64,000 nt of DNA. It comes from Cordia subcordata (lineage: Eukaryota; Streptophyta; Magnoliopsida; Boraginales; Cordiaceae). The notes beneath the pieces were generated by a model. The model searched no databases and was not told the DNA's origin. It was given only the letters and a program-made list of their open reading frames with translations. Location: positions 4,030,001-4,094,000 of the forward strand of contig JAPTOF010000015.1 in the NCBI GenBank assembly GCA_028554755.1. The letters are read 5' to 3'. Positions 9,964 through 22,443 of this stretch are shown one piece after another. The stretch's first letter is position 1, and each line of letters begins with the position of its first letter. Made by a program: the position numbers and the translations under genes.

Positions 9964-11333
9964 CCCACCCTAGTTCCTAAACCATTAGTGAGATTTAGAG
10001 CTAAGAGCTAGGGTTCTTAGGGTCGATTAAGCCTATCTACACTCCTATTAGCTAGATTTAAAGCAAAAGAGGACTCAGCCTAAACCAGTCCTAACTTATG
10101 CACCGTCGTTCTAGGGACACTAAAATGGATTGGTATCTAATAGACGTAGTCTTACATGTTCTAAGGCGAGACGTTATGAATATGACGTCCTATCCATGAT
10201 TTAAACACAAGCAAGTTTGATTAACGCCATTGGAAGCATTCAAGCATTAACATGTACAAATAATTGAGCATGTATTTACTATAAGGCATGTTTCACACTC
10301 ACGTAGACATGAATAAAACCAACCAATTTCATATTATCCATAATCACACACATAGACATACATAATCTAGGGATTGAAGTGTTTTTTAGCAAATACAACT
10401 CAATCTATATACATACTACTCACTCAAGCAATACATCAAACACATGGACATGAAATGATACAAATCTTTTCAAAATAAGAACAAAGTATGTATATATATA
10501 AGCCAATAAAATCCCATAATAAAGAGTATATAAATCATCCCATCACACAAGTTTAGACTCCCTAAATCATCTACTCAAGCATGAAATAGATAAGAATGAA
10601 AGAGGCTATAGAAATATCCCTTTCAATCCTTATTTGTCTCTTTACAATCTTGAGTAATCTCTACTAAATGATGTTACAATCCTCCAAAATCAATTTAATT
10701 TCAAATGTTGTGTGTGTTAGTGTGTAGATTAGAGGTGGATGAAAGTAGTGTTTAGTGTGTGAGAAATGGATGTGTAAATGGGGGTGAAAAAGGGATCAAA
10801 ATCTACTAAAAATGGGCTAGAAAAGGGCTTAAATAGTGTAACAATCGTGTCCAGCCGAGAGCCTTGGCTGATCGATCGGCCTAGCATTGAGGTCAACTGG
10901 CCCAAAAATGGGTTGCTCCCTATTTTGGCCGGTCCCCTAGGCCGGTTGACTAGCCCTAGGAGGGGGTGCTAACTCGCCAAGTCAGAAGCTGGCCAATTTC
11001 CTCACGTTGCGTCCGTTTCGTTGCAGTTGATATTTTCTTCTCCTGGTTGCCTCTAAACACTTCTTTTAGGCTTCTCCCATATCCCAAACACCTTGAGCTT
11101 GACTCCATCATCAATTCTCCATTAATGTCTGAGCTTTTGACCTATCTTCATCAAACACGAGAAATATGCATGCATTAATGCAATGTTTGTCTTTAAACTC
11201 AACTATGTACATTTTCTTACGCTTAAGTCTAACTCTAGTATATGCACTATACTAATGCATCTTCTAGGGCTTAAAACACCTCTTAAACATAGATAAATGA
11301 CATCACAAACACAGGCAAAAACATAACACATCA
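9964..11333 (-). repeat. Element O 5' LTR, second part
   Basis: The LTR continues after A's target duplication (9964-9968) and ends ACACATCA at 11333. The sequence order matches the B LTRs: leading segments about missing taxon-specific blocks, then an A/C-rich stretch, then the promoter zone. The minus-strand promoter region with GGTCGAC-like motifs is at about 10850-10970. It contains no coding sequence. Confidence 0.85.
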
Positions 11334-12399
11334 CTAGTCAACAAATATAAGAGATGGTGAAGTCATGATTTCTCTAGCAATTACTATGTTCTAATGCTTG
11401 TTCTATATAACATCCGACATAAAGGCCATCATATATAGCACTTGACCATACTCTTGGTCTTCTACTATTTGTGCTTAGCATCATGTATAGCGTCAGAAGA
11501 GTTTGCCCTTACAATAGGACAAAGAGTAGTTAGGAAATACTTGCACTCCTTGACAATGAGTACTCTGCCCAGGTTCCTTTTTCAATCCACAAAATTCTGA
11601 CCAGTGGGCTTATGCTCCCTCAGAAATGTAGCTAGTAGACAGAAGGAAGTTACACTAGATATCGAGAAATAGATCATAATCAATATCAAGCAATATAAAC
11701 TAGATACATATGTAATATGTATGTACAGCGAAAAAATAACATACATTGCACTTTCTACATTGTTTACCATTTTGTAGTTTGACCCTCAAATTACATTAAT
11801 ATAACAGTGTCTCAACCTTATAATACAAACTCCATCAATGCGATGGTCGAACTATAAATAGTTGAGTTAGGCATAGCTTATTTGGATGACGTTTGTCTAG
11901 ATAGACATTGTCTTAACGAAATCCAATCACTGCTTGTTTGACCTCTCAAATCTCCTAGGGGCCTTCACTGATAGGGTCGCTGAAAACATGATTGAAGTTG
12001 ACTATAACTAACAAACTCCTTAGTGTCTCATTCCCTATCATGTATCTATACTTGAGCCCTCCAATGGGGTAGTGACTCTCATCTCCATGCTGTGAGACGA
12101 TCTATGATGATGGACTTTATCGATGGGATGGCTGAACGTCATCAACGCCCTTACGAATGTACACGTTAAGTCCATCTTGTCAAAACTAGGTACTTGTGAC
12201 TCCCTCTAATGGGGAGGTCAACGCCGCTTACTCTTGACGTCAACCAGATATGGAAGGCCATGAGGTTTTCTATTCCCCTGCCTCACTCAATATTTTAACT
12301 TAAGGTTTTTTTTATCCTCCATTTATCCTAGAATTTTGTTTTAGATCTTAACACCCCTTAGAAATCGCCGCATTGCACCTGGTGTTGCAAAAACACATT
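11334..12399 (-). mobile_element. Copia element X: gag start and leader, cut by element O
   Basis: This fragment matches the 5' end of copia element Y at 62560-63640. The gag N-terminus is recognisable at 11582-11640 (LATFLREHKPTGQNFVD), and decayed gag codons run left to 11334, where element O is inserted. The leader (about 11770-12390) carries several diverged copies of a short CCATCGATGGGATGG-like motif, as in Y. The remainder of X would lie left of the window beyond O. Confidence 0.75.
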
Positions 12400-12407
12400 T
12401 GATACCA
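12398..12407 (-). promoter_or_regulatory. Copia X primer-binding site (initiator tRNA-Met type)
   Basis: The minus strand reads TGGTATCAAA, the start of the plant Ty1/copia primer site that complements initiator tRNA-Met. Only the first eight bases match the usual form. It marks the inner edge of the 5' LTR. Confidence 0.55.
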
Positions 12408-13224
12408 TAAATGGTTTGGTCTTATATCTAGATTAAAATCCATAGGCAGGCATGCTTTGAGTTATCTTGATATCCATTAATTAATTATCTAAAAAAGATG
12501 AGTATATTGCCAATTACATGCATTGCTTCTTTAGGATTCTAATTACCAAAATAATTAGCCTAAGCAATCTCAAGAAACTTATCAAACTCAAGCCAAAACA
12601 AGATCTAAGGGTTAGCCAATTTTAAACCCTACTTGGGTGGACATATTGCTATGTGATAGATTGCAATAATCATACATACAATCAAACATGCATAAAAATA
12701 TCGCAAAATAAACTTCCATAGCAAAATCAAATGGTTCCTAATTAATGGCTTCCTATAAATAAGCCTTAGGCTTAAAGTCCAAAGTAATCGAAATGCCAAA
12801 AACCTCAAACAGTTGCATATTGCTTCTACTAGCTAACCATTGCGAATCTATCGGCTCGGTCAGCCGCTACAATAAGTGAAAAAAATTCTTTCACTGGCTG
12901 ACTAGTAGGGCCAACCGGTTCTTCCAGAAAGCTTCCGAGCACTGTCGGCTGAGCTAAGGCTTTTATAGGTCAACCAATAGGGTAGACTAGTTCCTCCATA
13001 ATGCCTCAAATAATGTGCACAATTGCTATTTTGGCTCTGAATCGATACATTACAAGGAATTACGTAGAAAAACAACCTATACATTACAAGGAATTACTCT
13101 AAGAATAATTACTGGTTAAGCAAGAGCTCATTACACAAAGTAGCCTTTGTCTTTAACAAATCAAGAGAAATGACAGAAATATCCCTCTATGTACACCTGT
13201 AGTCAAGGCTGGTCAAAAGATACC
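12408..13224 (-). repeat. Copia X 5' LTR, first part
   Basis: This is the U5/R side of the LTR up to the point where element B is inserted. It resembles the right-edge sequence 63650-64000 in its first 370 bases and the Y LTR around 58100-58180 near its end. It contains two short direct copies of a CATTACAAGGAATTAC motif (about 13047 and 13082). The LTR resumes at 31519. Confidence 0.65.
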
Positions 13225-15180
13225 TAACATGCCGTCTCTCGAGTACAAGCTCTAAAGACCCGTAAGCGCACAGATCGATGCAATGTAGTGTGTGTGAGAA
13301 CGGGTGTCGAACCAAAGGGAGGCTATGTTGTGGGATGGATTTTACGTGTGTGTCTTAGAGAATGCCAAAAAAGAAACTTAAATGAACTAATTTTTTGTTA
13401 TTTTTAGATGGCAAGGAGCTCTAACAAAAGAAAATAAAACTATAGTATGGGATTGGGAAGTTTAGAGATAGGCTATCTAGAGAGAACTAACAAATGGAAA
13501 GGATTAGGGTGACATTTACTTGTTAATGGGTGATCTTAGATTCCAATACTATAGGATTACATGGAATTGCTTAATCGTCAATTGCTCTTTTACTACGTTG
13601 CTTAGTTAATATCTTAATTTTCTCCTAGGACTTGGTGTAGGTCCGTCCCTAGACGGTGCCTCCTAGAGTTAAGGCGTGGTCTTTGTGACCTAGGGCCTTA
13701 AGAGTGACTAACTAGCTTCCTAGGTGGCCTAGAAAAAACCTGTCCTACTACCTAAATCATTGGTTGGATTTAAAGCCAAGACCTAGTGTCACTAGAGTCT
13801 ACTAAATCTACCCAGTAACCTATTGGCTGGATTTAAAGCCAAAGAAGACTTAATTTAGACTAACCTTTAATTATGCTTCATCATTCTAGGGTCACAATAG
13901 CGAGATTTGACCTATTAATGCTTTCATACATGTTCTAAGCCAAGGTGTTTGCAAATAAAGGGACCTATTCGACTACCAAACATCGCCATGCTCGGAATAC
14001 ACCATTAAAAACACTTTTGAAGCAACATGTATGCAATATTGAGGTCATATTTGCAACTAGGCATACAAGCATACACATGGACATGAATATAAGCATTACC
14101 CACTTCATAAGATCCACACATAAATGCATAGACATGATCATAGAATGGACTAGAGGTGTTTAGTAGCAAATAGACTTCAATTTATACGTGTGCAACTCTC
14201 AAAGGCATATTATCAAACACCTAGACATGTATTGAACAGGAGCCATTGAAACAAGAAAAACATAGCATATGTATATACATTAAGCCTTTGAATCCCATAA
14301 TATAGAAGCGCAAGATCAACCCATTACACAAGTGTCATCACCCTAAACAAACCTATTCAAACATAATTTAATAGAGGATGAAAGAGAGAATAGAAAACCC
14401 CCCTTTTATCCTAGCAATTCTTGTATAAAATCCTTGAGTAGCCTTTGTTCCAAGTGTTTGAATCCCTCCAAATAAGCTTAAAACTAGGTGAAAAGTGTGT
14501 GAGTGTATATGTGTTAGAGGTTGGTGAAAGAGGAATTATGGTTTAGGAGATGGGTGTGAAAGAATATGACTTAATTGTTTTTTTAAAATGGCCAAAAGCG
14601 GGCTTATATAGCTAATTTCTGTGACTACCGAAACACTTAACAAGAATACTGGTACCAATGAGGCCTCTATTTCGGTACTAGAAGTTTGCTCTGTGTTTTT
14701 GGCAGAATAGTGAGCTAGTGCACCGGTACCAAAGGCCTTCTATTCCGGTAGTAGAAACTTACTTTCTGTTTTTGGTAGAATAGTGAGTCGGTACACCGGT
14801 ATTTTGAAGCTAGTGTTCTGTAGTGTCTCTTTGCTCTCTTTTGGCTTTGTTTTAGCTCCATTTTGCTTACAATTGTCTTGACCTTTGTCTAAAAGCCTCC
14901 AAACTTGATTTTCTTCCACTTTTCCTCTTCAATATCCTTCCAATCCTTACTCAAACCATCTCCATCTTCGTTGATCTTCAAACAATCCTCAATCTTGCTT
15001 ATAACATCCAAAACAAGCTATTAATGTAGCATTTACCTTTTAGACTCAATTTTGTACAGTAGTATACGCTTAAGGCTATACGTAGCAAAAGTACTACACT
15101 AATGCAACTATTTAAGCTCAATACACCTCCAAAATGTAGACAAATAACAATTCAAACACACACAGAAATACAACACATCA
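13225..15180 (-). repeat. Element B 3' LTR
   Basis: It begins TAACATGCCGTC, where the 5' copy has TGATAAGTCGTC, so the TG start is mutated, and it ends ACACATCA. Length is 1,956 bp. A minus-strand TATATAAG lies at 14603-14610. Upstream in sense (about 14620-14815) are repeated ACCGGTACC-like motifs instead of the GGTCGAC motifs of element A. Confidence 0.9.
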
Positions 15181-15218
15181 ACACCCCCAAAGCTTTACCT
15201 TGCTTGTCTCCAAGCAAG
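15181..15218 (-). promoter_or_regulatory. Element B terminal polypurine tract and hairpin
   Basis: The minus-strand polypurine tract (plus ACACCCCCAAAGC, 15181-15193) abuts the 3' LTR. The CTTGCTTG / CAAGCAAG inverted repeat with a TCTC loop is at 15199-15218, identical in layout to element A. Confidence 0.8.
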
Positions 15219-16564
15219 CCCAATCTTAAGTTTATTTCTTAAGTCGATGCAATGGATTGCCTCAAGGATTGACTTGGTATCAAGGTTAGTCTAAGAAGCA
15301 TGAACGAGGCATTCTTATTGTGTAGTGATCCCTAAATCTCTTTGGATCCTCTCTCTACTCATAAGGGGTCTCGTTCCTCGTGGGAATTTCCTAAGTAGCC
15401 AATCCATCACAAGCCTATGATTCTAACTCACACACTCGGGATGTTGATATTTCATTTTCCTTTAACTAACATAGCCTCCCTAACATGCACCAAGCATTAA
15501 AGACAAGATGAGATAGTATACAAACACAATGGCTTATAAAAGCCTTATTCACGTATCTACAAAGATGTTAACTTGTGCTAAGTTGACATTGTGTCACTTA
15601 TGCACTTATTCACAAAACATTTTGGTCCCTTTGGCTTTTTCTCTTTTTCACTTTTGTTTTTTAATATTTTTGCACCTTTTTGCCTCTTTCATTTTTTAAA
15701 AATTTTTCATGCTTTGCATGGCATTTGCACAAAAACAAAGAAAAAGAAAGGCCTAAGCACATCAGAAAGAATCAATCAAGGAAGGGGAACTCACATTAAC
15801 AACCCTTTTCCAACACTCTTTCCTACCAAACTATGGGGTGGCCACATGAGTCATTCTTGAAGGTCCTCATTCCCCACAACTTTGAAGGACATCCCCTTGA
15901 AGACTTAGTTTTCAAACAACTCTATTCATTTCCCCACAATGCATTTCATCTTCAAAAATATCAATAGAGTCAATCACAATAGCCAACACAACAATCATCA
16001 AAGAAATAAATGACTCTACATGCATAAAAATTGAAAAATTTTCACCATTTTTTAGTGCATAATGCAATCTACCCTAAGTAAGATATATAACAAGAAAACA
16101 AAACTCCCACACCCCCAAACCTAAACTTCGCTTGTGCTCAAGCAAATAGAGCAAAACACTTAAACAAGCAAATTGGCAATACAAAGCAAGTAAAGGTGGC
16201 AGGGATGGGGTAAAAACATGGGGAACAACTGGAGAAAAGATAGATACAACCTTACATTTTCTTCAAAGATTTCCTTGCCAATGATAAATCACCATACTAC
16301 TAAACCTATGATTTGCAATTCACAAACACTCACAAAGAAAACAAGATTAGTAGCATTGCCAATGCATGCTTGCATTGGCATGTGCAATAATGAGCAATGG
16401 TGTATCTTATAGGACAAAGGATTGAGATTCAACACTTTGGTGTGGGTGCAAGAAAGATAAAAGAAAGGAAAATAAAATAAGTGAAAAATTGCAAAATTGA
16501 ACCTAGGTTGCCTCCGAGTAACGCTAACCACCATGTCGTCAGTTGGGCAAACACCAACTTATTT
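15219..16564 (-). other. Element B post-pol noncoding region
   Basis: It is homologous block by block to element A 1709-3073. It includes the conserved segment at about 15770-15850, the T-rich then A-rich tract (15620-15760) and the internal polypurine tract at 16109-16122 with a GCTTG/CAAGC hairpin (16130-16143). No protein-coding potential is visible. Confidence 0.7.
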
Positions 16565-17720
16565 TCAACCTCCATATACGGGATCCTGAAGCATTAAAAC
16601 TTCTACACAAGCCATGCTCGAATCATATGCATGCTTCAAGCCTTGCCTGTTTACTGTCAACTCCAGTCATCCTTCAAGTCTTTGATCTTGACTGCACCAA
16701 AAGGGCAGGCAACCAACACCTCATATGGACCATTCTATCTTGTCTTAAGCTTACTTGGAAAGAGTCAATCGTGAGTTAAATAACCAAACTTCATCGGAGG
16801 GAGAGAATGATTTCTTAATAATGTGTTTATCATGAATTTTCTTCATCCTATCTTTATAAAGCTTGGCGTTCTCATATGCCTTAAATCTAAGCTCTTCCAA
16901 CTCTGCTAGGTCTAGCTTCGTTTTCTCACCCACTCTTGTCAAATCAAAATTTAGGACCTTGATTGCCCAATAAGCCCTATGCTCTAGCTCTATTGGCAGG
17001 TGACAAGCTTTCCTATAAACCAATCTATACGGAGACATACTAATGGGAGTCTTAAAGGCAGTACAGTTGGCCCACAAAGCATCATTTAGCCCAATAGACC
17101 AATCTCTCCTATCGGGCTTAACCGTTTTCTCTAAAATGTCCTTGATCTCCCTATTAAACATCTCTACTTGTCCACTAGTTTACGGGTGATAAGGAGTAGC
17201 TACCTTATGGGAGATTGAATACCTTTTCAACAAGGCCTCCAAAGTCCTATGGCGAAAATGCAAACCCCCATCACTAATCAAGACCCTAAGGACTCCAAAT
17301 CTGGAGAAAATGTTCTTCTTAATGAATTTAACCACAACCCTATGGTCATTAGTGTGTGTGGGAATTGCTTCAACCCATTTGGACACATAATCAATAGCCA
17401 CTAAAATGTATTGGTACCAAAAGAAAGGTGGAAATGGACCTATGAAATCTATACCCCAAACATTAAACAACTCACATAGAACAATAGGGGATAAAGGCAT
17501 CATGTTTCTCCTAGAGATGGACCCGGATTGTTGACATCTAAAACACTTTTTACAATGCTCTTGGGCATCCCTAAAGAGAGTGGGCCAAAATAATCCACAT
17601 TGCAAGACCTTCGCAACGGTCTTCTTCCCATTAAAACGACCCCCACACCCCTCATCATGACACATGCTTAAAACGCTCTCAAATCGTCCTCAGGCACACA
17701 CTAGCAAATCATTTGATCCG
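16565..17720 (-). pseudogene. Element B integrase (broken)
   Basis: Two open stretches (16751-17161 and 17180-17665) lie on either side of a stop after PYHP. The zinc motif is MCH, then GGR where a second His is expected, then CKKC. The core WGIDFIGPFPP and LISDGG segments are present. The C-terminal part ends near 16565. The family role is cDNA integration, and the missing zinc-ligand His alone would probably abolish it. Confidence 0.85.
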
Positions 17721-17989
17721 TACACACTTTAAAAAGATAGGGATCCTCCCAAGAGAAATGCCTAACTTGTGCTGGGAACCTATCTCTTTCTCTCTTCTCT
17801 CAATGGGAAGGAAAACACCCTATGGCAAGATAATTGACAATATGAGCAAACCAAGATGTGTGATGAGAGATGACAAACAATTGCTAATTGGGAAATGAAT
17901 CATGAAAAGGGGATGGATAACTAGAAGACTCGCTAACAAGATGGAAAAGATGATCCATAACTAAATTTTCTCTACCCTTTTTATCCTGG

Positions 17990-18460
17990 ATCTCAACATT
18001 TACTCTTGAAGAAGGAATAGCCACCTAATCAAACGGGGCTTAGATTCTTTCTTAACTAACAAATTTCTCAACGCCGCATGATCGGCGTATACAATCACCT
18101 TAGACCCTAAGATGTACGACCTAAACTTGTCAAGGGAGAAGATTACTACTAGAAGATCTTTTTCCATGGTGGTATAGTTCTTTTGGTCTTCATCGAGAGT
18201 CTTGCTAGCATAGTACACAACATGGGGCAACTTATCCTTCCTTTGACCTAAAACAACTCCTATCGCGTAATCGGATATATCACACATAACCTCAAATGGG
18301 AGCCCGTACTTAAGTGGCTGGATAATCGGGGATGTAGACAATAAGGATTTAAGCCTATTGAAAGCCATAACACACTCATCATTAAAGTCAAAAGGGACAT
18401 CTTGTGCTAGGATCCTAGACAAGGGACGTGCAATGTGACTAAAATCCTTAATGAATCTAT
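17990..18460 (-). pseudogene. Element B RNase H
   Basis: An open stretch of 140 codons (18000-18422) carries [30 protein letters not shown] and [11 protein letters not shown]. It is followed at lower coordinates by the RWLFLLQE segment, where a frame break occurs. The first catalytic Asp is kept, unlike in element A. About 80 codons that should join it to RT are broken around 18425-18470. Confidence 0.8.
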
Positions 18461-19180
18461 AGTAAAATTATACATACCCTAGAAAAGATCTAACATCCTT
18501 GACACACTTAGGGACAGGTAACTTTTCAATCAATTCTACCTTAGCTGGGTCAACTTGAATACCACTAGATGAAACTATATGACCTAACACTACCCCTCTT
18601 TGCACCATGAAGTGGGATTTCTCTGAACTCAACACTAGATTCTTCTCTACACGTCGGTCTAAGACTAAAGAGATGTGACTCAAGCACTCATCAGAACTAT
18701 CACCAAAGACTAAGAAATCATCCATGAATATCTCTAAATGCCTCTCAATCATGTCACTAAAAATGACCATCATACACCTCTGGAAAGTCACTGAGGCATT
18801 ACAAAGACCAAAGGGCATTCTCCTATAAGCAAAAGTGCCATAGAGACAAGTAAAGATGGTCTTCTCCTAGTCCTCAAGAAACACGGGAATCTGATTATAA
18901 CCTGAATAGCCATCTAGAAATAATAGTAGCTATGCCCAACTACTCTATCTAAGACCTGGTCTAGAAAAGGCAATGGGAAATGATCCTTTCTAGTTTCAAA
19001 GTTGAGCTTTCTATAATCAATACAAATTCTTCAACTCATGGGAGTACATGCAGGGATAAGCTCTCCTATCTCATTCTCAACAACTGTGATCCCGGACTTC
19101 TTAGAGACGACTTGGATCGGGCTAACCTATTCACTATCGAGATCGGATAAATAATGCCTGCTTCTAAAAGCTTATTGATC
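18461..19180 (-). pseudogene. Element B reverse transcriptase (broken)
   Basis: The best part, 18468-18818, holds MPFGLCNA, the active-site box IFMDDF (catalytic pair intact) and SFLGYV at the C-terminal end. The fingers region (about 18840-19180) is present but has stops and a one-base loss near 18920. Comparison with A shows that each copy lost different positions, so both derive from a once intact RT. Confidence 0.8.
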
Positions 19181-19753
19181 TCTTTCTTAACTACTTCGCT
19201 CATGTGTAGGTTTAGCCTCATTTGCATCTACCTAGAAGGAATGGCTCTATCCTCAAGGTGAATACGATGCATACAAACCTAAGGGTCATTACCTCTTAAA
19301 TCATCAATTTTCCACCCTACAGCCTTCCTATGTTTCCTAAGAACCTCTAAGAGACACCCCTCATACTCACTACAAATATCAGAGCTATAATAACCGAAAG
19401 GGTCTCACTAGGGCCTAGGAATGCATACTTCAAATGATCGAGAAGGGGTTTAAGCTCTAAAGAAGGGCTAGGCTTAACCAAGGGGGACTCAACATCATTA
19501 ATGGGGACGTCACTAGAATCAAGACCAAAGGATGAACCTCAAGTGACTTATCAATCAAAGGGATCTCAATCAAGGAAATAGAAGCTGCACATTTCCACTT
19601 TAAGGTTTCCAAATCAAAGCTAGACAACAATTCCTCAAATTTCCTCAATTCTTCTCCATCGGTCATAGTCCTCTCTACGAGGTCCTCGACACACAAATCA
19701 ACTAAATCTACCCTAAAGCACTCTTCTCCCTTATCTCTTCCTCCTATACTAGT
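19181..19753 (-). pseudogene. Element B linker between protease and RT
   Basis: This is an acidic spacer matching 5666-6270 of element A. A 79-codon open stretch (19457-19696) includes EELRKFEELLSSFDLETL. There is no catalytic motif. Frames shift several times. Confidence 0.55.
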
Positions 19754-20860
19754 TCAATTTACCGCCTCGGCAACTTTCATGGTAGACCTCAAATTCCCAA
19801 ATTTCATGTCTAATAACCCTAACGTATAATAGATAATGGCATCTGCGGTAGCAAGGAAGGGGCGACCTAGAAGAATGGGTATAGAATGTCTAGAGTCATG
19901 TCCCAAATCCATATCTAATACTATGAAGTAAAGAGGGTACACAAACTTACCTACCTGGCCCATAACAGCCTCTATCACACCCCTAGGTCTACGCTCGGAC
20001 CTATTAGCTAGTTGAAGAGTAACATGTATAGGGGATAACTCACATAAACCTAACTGCTGATAGACAGAATAGGGAATTAGATTCACACTGGATCCTAAAT
20101 CTAACAAGGCGTGATCAATATGGGTCTCTCGGATCCTACAAGGAATGGTGAAAGCTTCTGGGTCATTCCTTTTTGCCAAAAGGCCCGAATTACAAATACT
20201 ACTCTCTTTCGCTGTAAGCCTCACTTTCTTAGGAATGTATGATGACCTATGCTTCATTGTACAAAGATCTTAAAGAATTTAGAATAGGATGGGATAGAAA
20301 GGATTGCATCTATTAAAGGAAAATTGATCTTAAGGCCTTTAAGATGCTCTAAAACCTTAAAGAACCTTAAGTTCTACAAGGAATAGGAAAGGTTCCGGGG
20401 TCACTCATCTTGGGCGAAAGGCCCAAAGTATAAATACTACTCACCTTTTCCATAAGCCTCACCTTCTTAGGAAAATTCGATGACCTATGTTTCCTTGTAC
20501 AAAGATCCTTAAAAAACTTAGAATAGGAGGGGATAGAAAGGATCGCATTTATCAAAGAAAGATTGACCTTAAGGTACTTAAGATGCTCTAAGACCCTAAA
20601 AACCTAGAATCCTCAATAGGTGTAGGCCTCTCTAAGGTGGACGGAAAGGGAACTCTAGGCTCAACACCTCTAGACATATGGGAATCATCAATGGACTCCT
20701 TTCCTTCCTAATATGGGCGGGAAGTACTACTCTCTCTATGGTCTTTAATGTGCTCATCTCTCTCAACAAGACCCTTTCTAGAATTTTCCTCAATAGGGCT
20801 ACTATGTGATGCTCTAGACTTGGAAGGACCACTAGGTGCAGGCACTACAGAGTCAATTCT
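19754..20860 (-). pseudogene. Element B protease region with internal duplication
   Basis: The retropepsin motif LDLGSSVNLIPYS is intact at about 20080-20120, and the ILLGRPFLAT stretch is well preserved near 19850. The lead-in segment (KFFKDL, PKKVRL) occurs twice because 20136-20373 and 20374-20611 are tandem copies with a 238-bp period. The duplication disrupts the frame between gag and protease. Confidence 0.8.
20136..20611 (-). repeat. 238-bp tandem duplication in element B protease region
   Basis: Two adjacent copies start CTACAAGGAAT at 20136 and 20374. Element A has a single copy (about 6430-6900 region), so the duplication happened within B or its lineage. The two copies have diverged at many positions. 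Confidence 0.75.
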
Positions 20861-22165
20861 TACCCTATTATCTACTACCTTACCGCTCCTAAAAGTGGTG
20901 ACGGCCTTAGCCTGGGCTTGAGGGAGATAAGTGGTATCAGTGGAGGAACAGGACTAGACTGTAGGGTTCGCCTTCAGCTGAGAAGGTAATTTCCTGAGGT
21001 CTCTAGCGCTCAATTGACTAGCAATCTGTCCTAACTATGCCTCAAACCTCGTCATTTACTGCCTATTTTCTGTCAATTCATGTTGCGAGTTCTGAATGAA
21101 CTTCATTATCTTCATCATGTCATTACTAGGAGGTTGGCTATTAGAGGGAGTAGATAAAGCCTGAGGTTAAGGAGCACTAGTGAGACGCGGCTGATTAAGA
21201 TGATAGAAACCTCAGGGATATTGAGGACGGGGTCGCTGCTGAGGTGGAACCTACGGATGTGAACTAGACTCATATTAACCTTATCTCCAAGAAAATTTTG
21301 GGTTGTCTCTCCAACCTGGATTGTATGTGTTCGAGTACGGGTTGTACTCACAAGAATAACCTTGAAGCACACACTTGCTCTTTCATGAATTCAGGAAATT
21401 GAGATGCTAAAGGGCAAGCTGTGGTCTCATGAGATGGCTTGGAACACAATGCACAAACCTCAACAACTAAAGAGGCAGAGAAAGAACCTAGAGAACTAGT
21501 CCTATGACCTTGGGATGAAAGAGACAAAGAAATGAATTGATCTAGCTTATTTGTCAAACCCTCAACCTTAGCGAGTAAATCTAAAGAAACTCTAACCTCA
21601 CTAACACTTCTCTTGTTACCTCCCCGACTAGACCTTTCCATGGTAAAATTTTGGAAAGAATTTTCAGCCATCATTTCTATTTTCTCCCATGCCTCAGTTG
21701 ACCTCAAAAGATAAAAGCCACCACTGAAGGCGACATTGACCATCATCCTATTTTGTTCATTTAAACCTCGAAAGAAATATTGCAATAGGTCATGATTGCC
21801 ATACCCGTGGTGTGGACATCGTCTAAGAAAGTCCTTGAACCCCTCCCAAGCCTCATGAAAGGATTCTAGATCATGTTGAGAGAAAGTCATAATGGCGGTC
21901 CTAAGATCGGCCGTATTAGCCATGGGATAAAATTTTTGAAAGAACTTAGATTAAAGCTCAGCCCATGCAGTAATGCAACCATTAGGTAAAGAATGCAACC
22001 AATCCCTAGCATTGTCCTTAAGAGAGAAGGAAACAATCTTAGACCTATGACCTCTTGAGAGATATTAGAATCTAAATTCCTAAATTCCTAAAATGTCTAG
22101 CAATTCTATCGGGTTCGGGATTAAGAGAAACTAGGGGATTTCTAAGGGATCTCCTACCAAGTGTG
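20861..22165 (-). pseudogene. Element B gag (broken, internally deleted)
   Basis: A 191-codon open stretch (21348-21923) carries SFHEAWEGFKDFLRRCPHHG, FYLLRSTEAWEKIEMMAENS and the CCHC knuckle CALCSKPSHETTAC (about 21415-21460). Compared with A, about 340 bp covering the N-terminal capsid part is missing near 22060-22075. The start ATG is changed to ACA at about 22160. It is nonfunctional, but its middle is more intact than in element A. Confidence 0.82.
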
Positions 22166-22443
22166 CACAAACTATCCTAACTCTCGCCATTTCAACCCCC
22201 GAAAACTTCAATATTCCTACAACTACAGCAAATAAGCCACAATCCTTGAAAGTCTACTAAAAACAAAAACAAAGGTGAAATAGATAAACGAGAACTAAAG
22301 TAAGATAATACAAACAATAAACAAAATAAGCAAAAGCTAAACAAACTACAAAGGAAAAGCAAGAAAACAAGAAAAACAACTACTAAAACACACAAACAAA
22401 GAATGCAAATGACCGTGACTCCCTGACAATGGCGCCGAGAACT
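22166..22443 (-). other. Element B 5' leader with tRNA-Asp primer-binding site
   Basis: The leader is homologous to those of O and A. The primer site at 22420-22437 differs from A at two positions. The sense strand is T-rich, giving a spurious hydrophobic frame. Confidence 0.78.
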
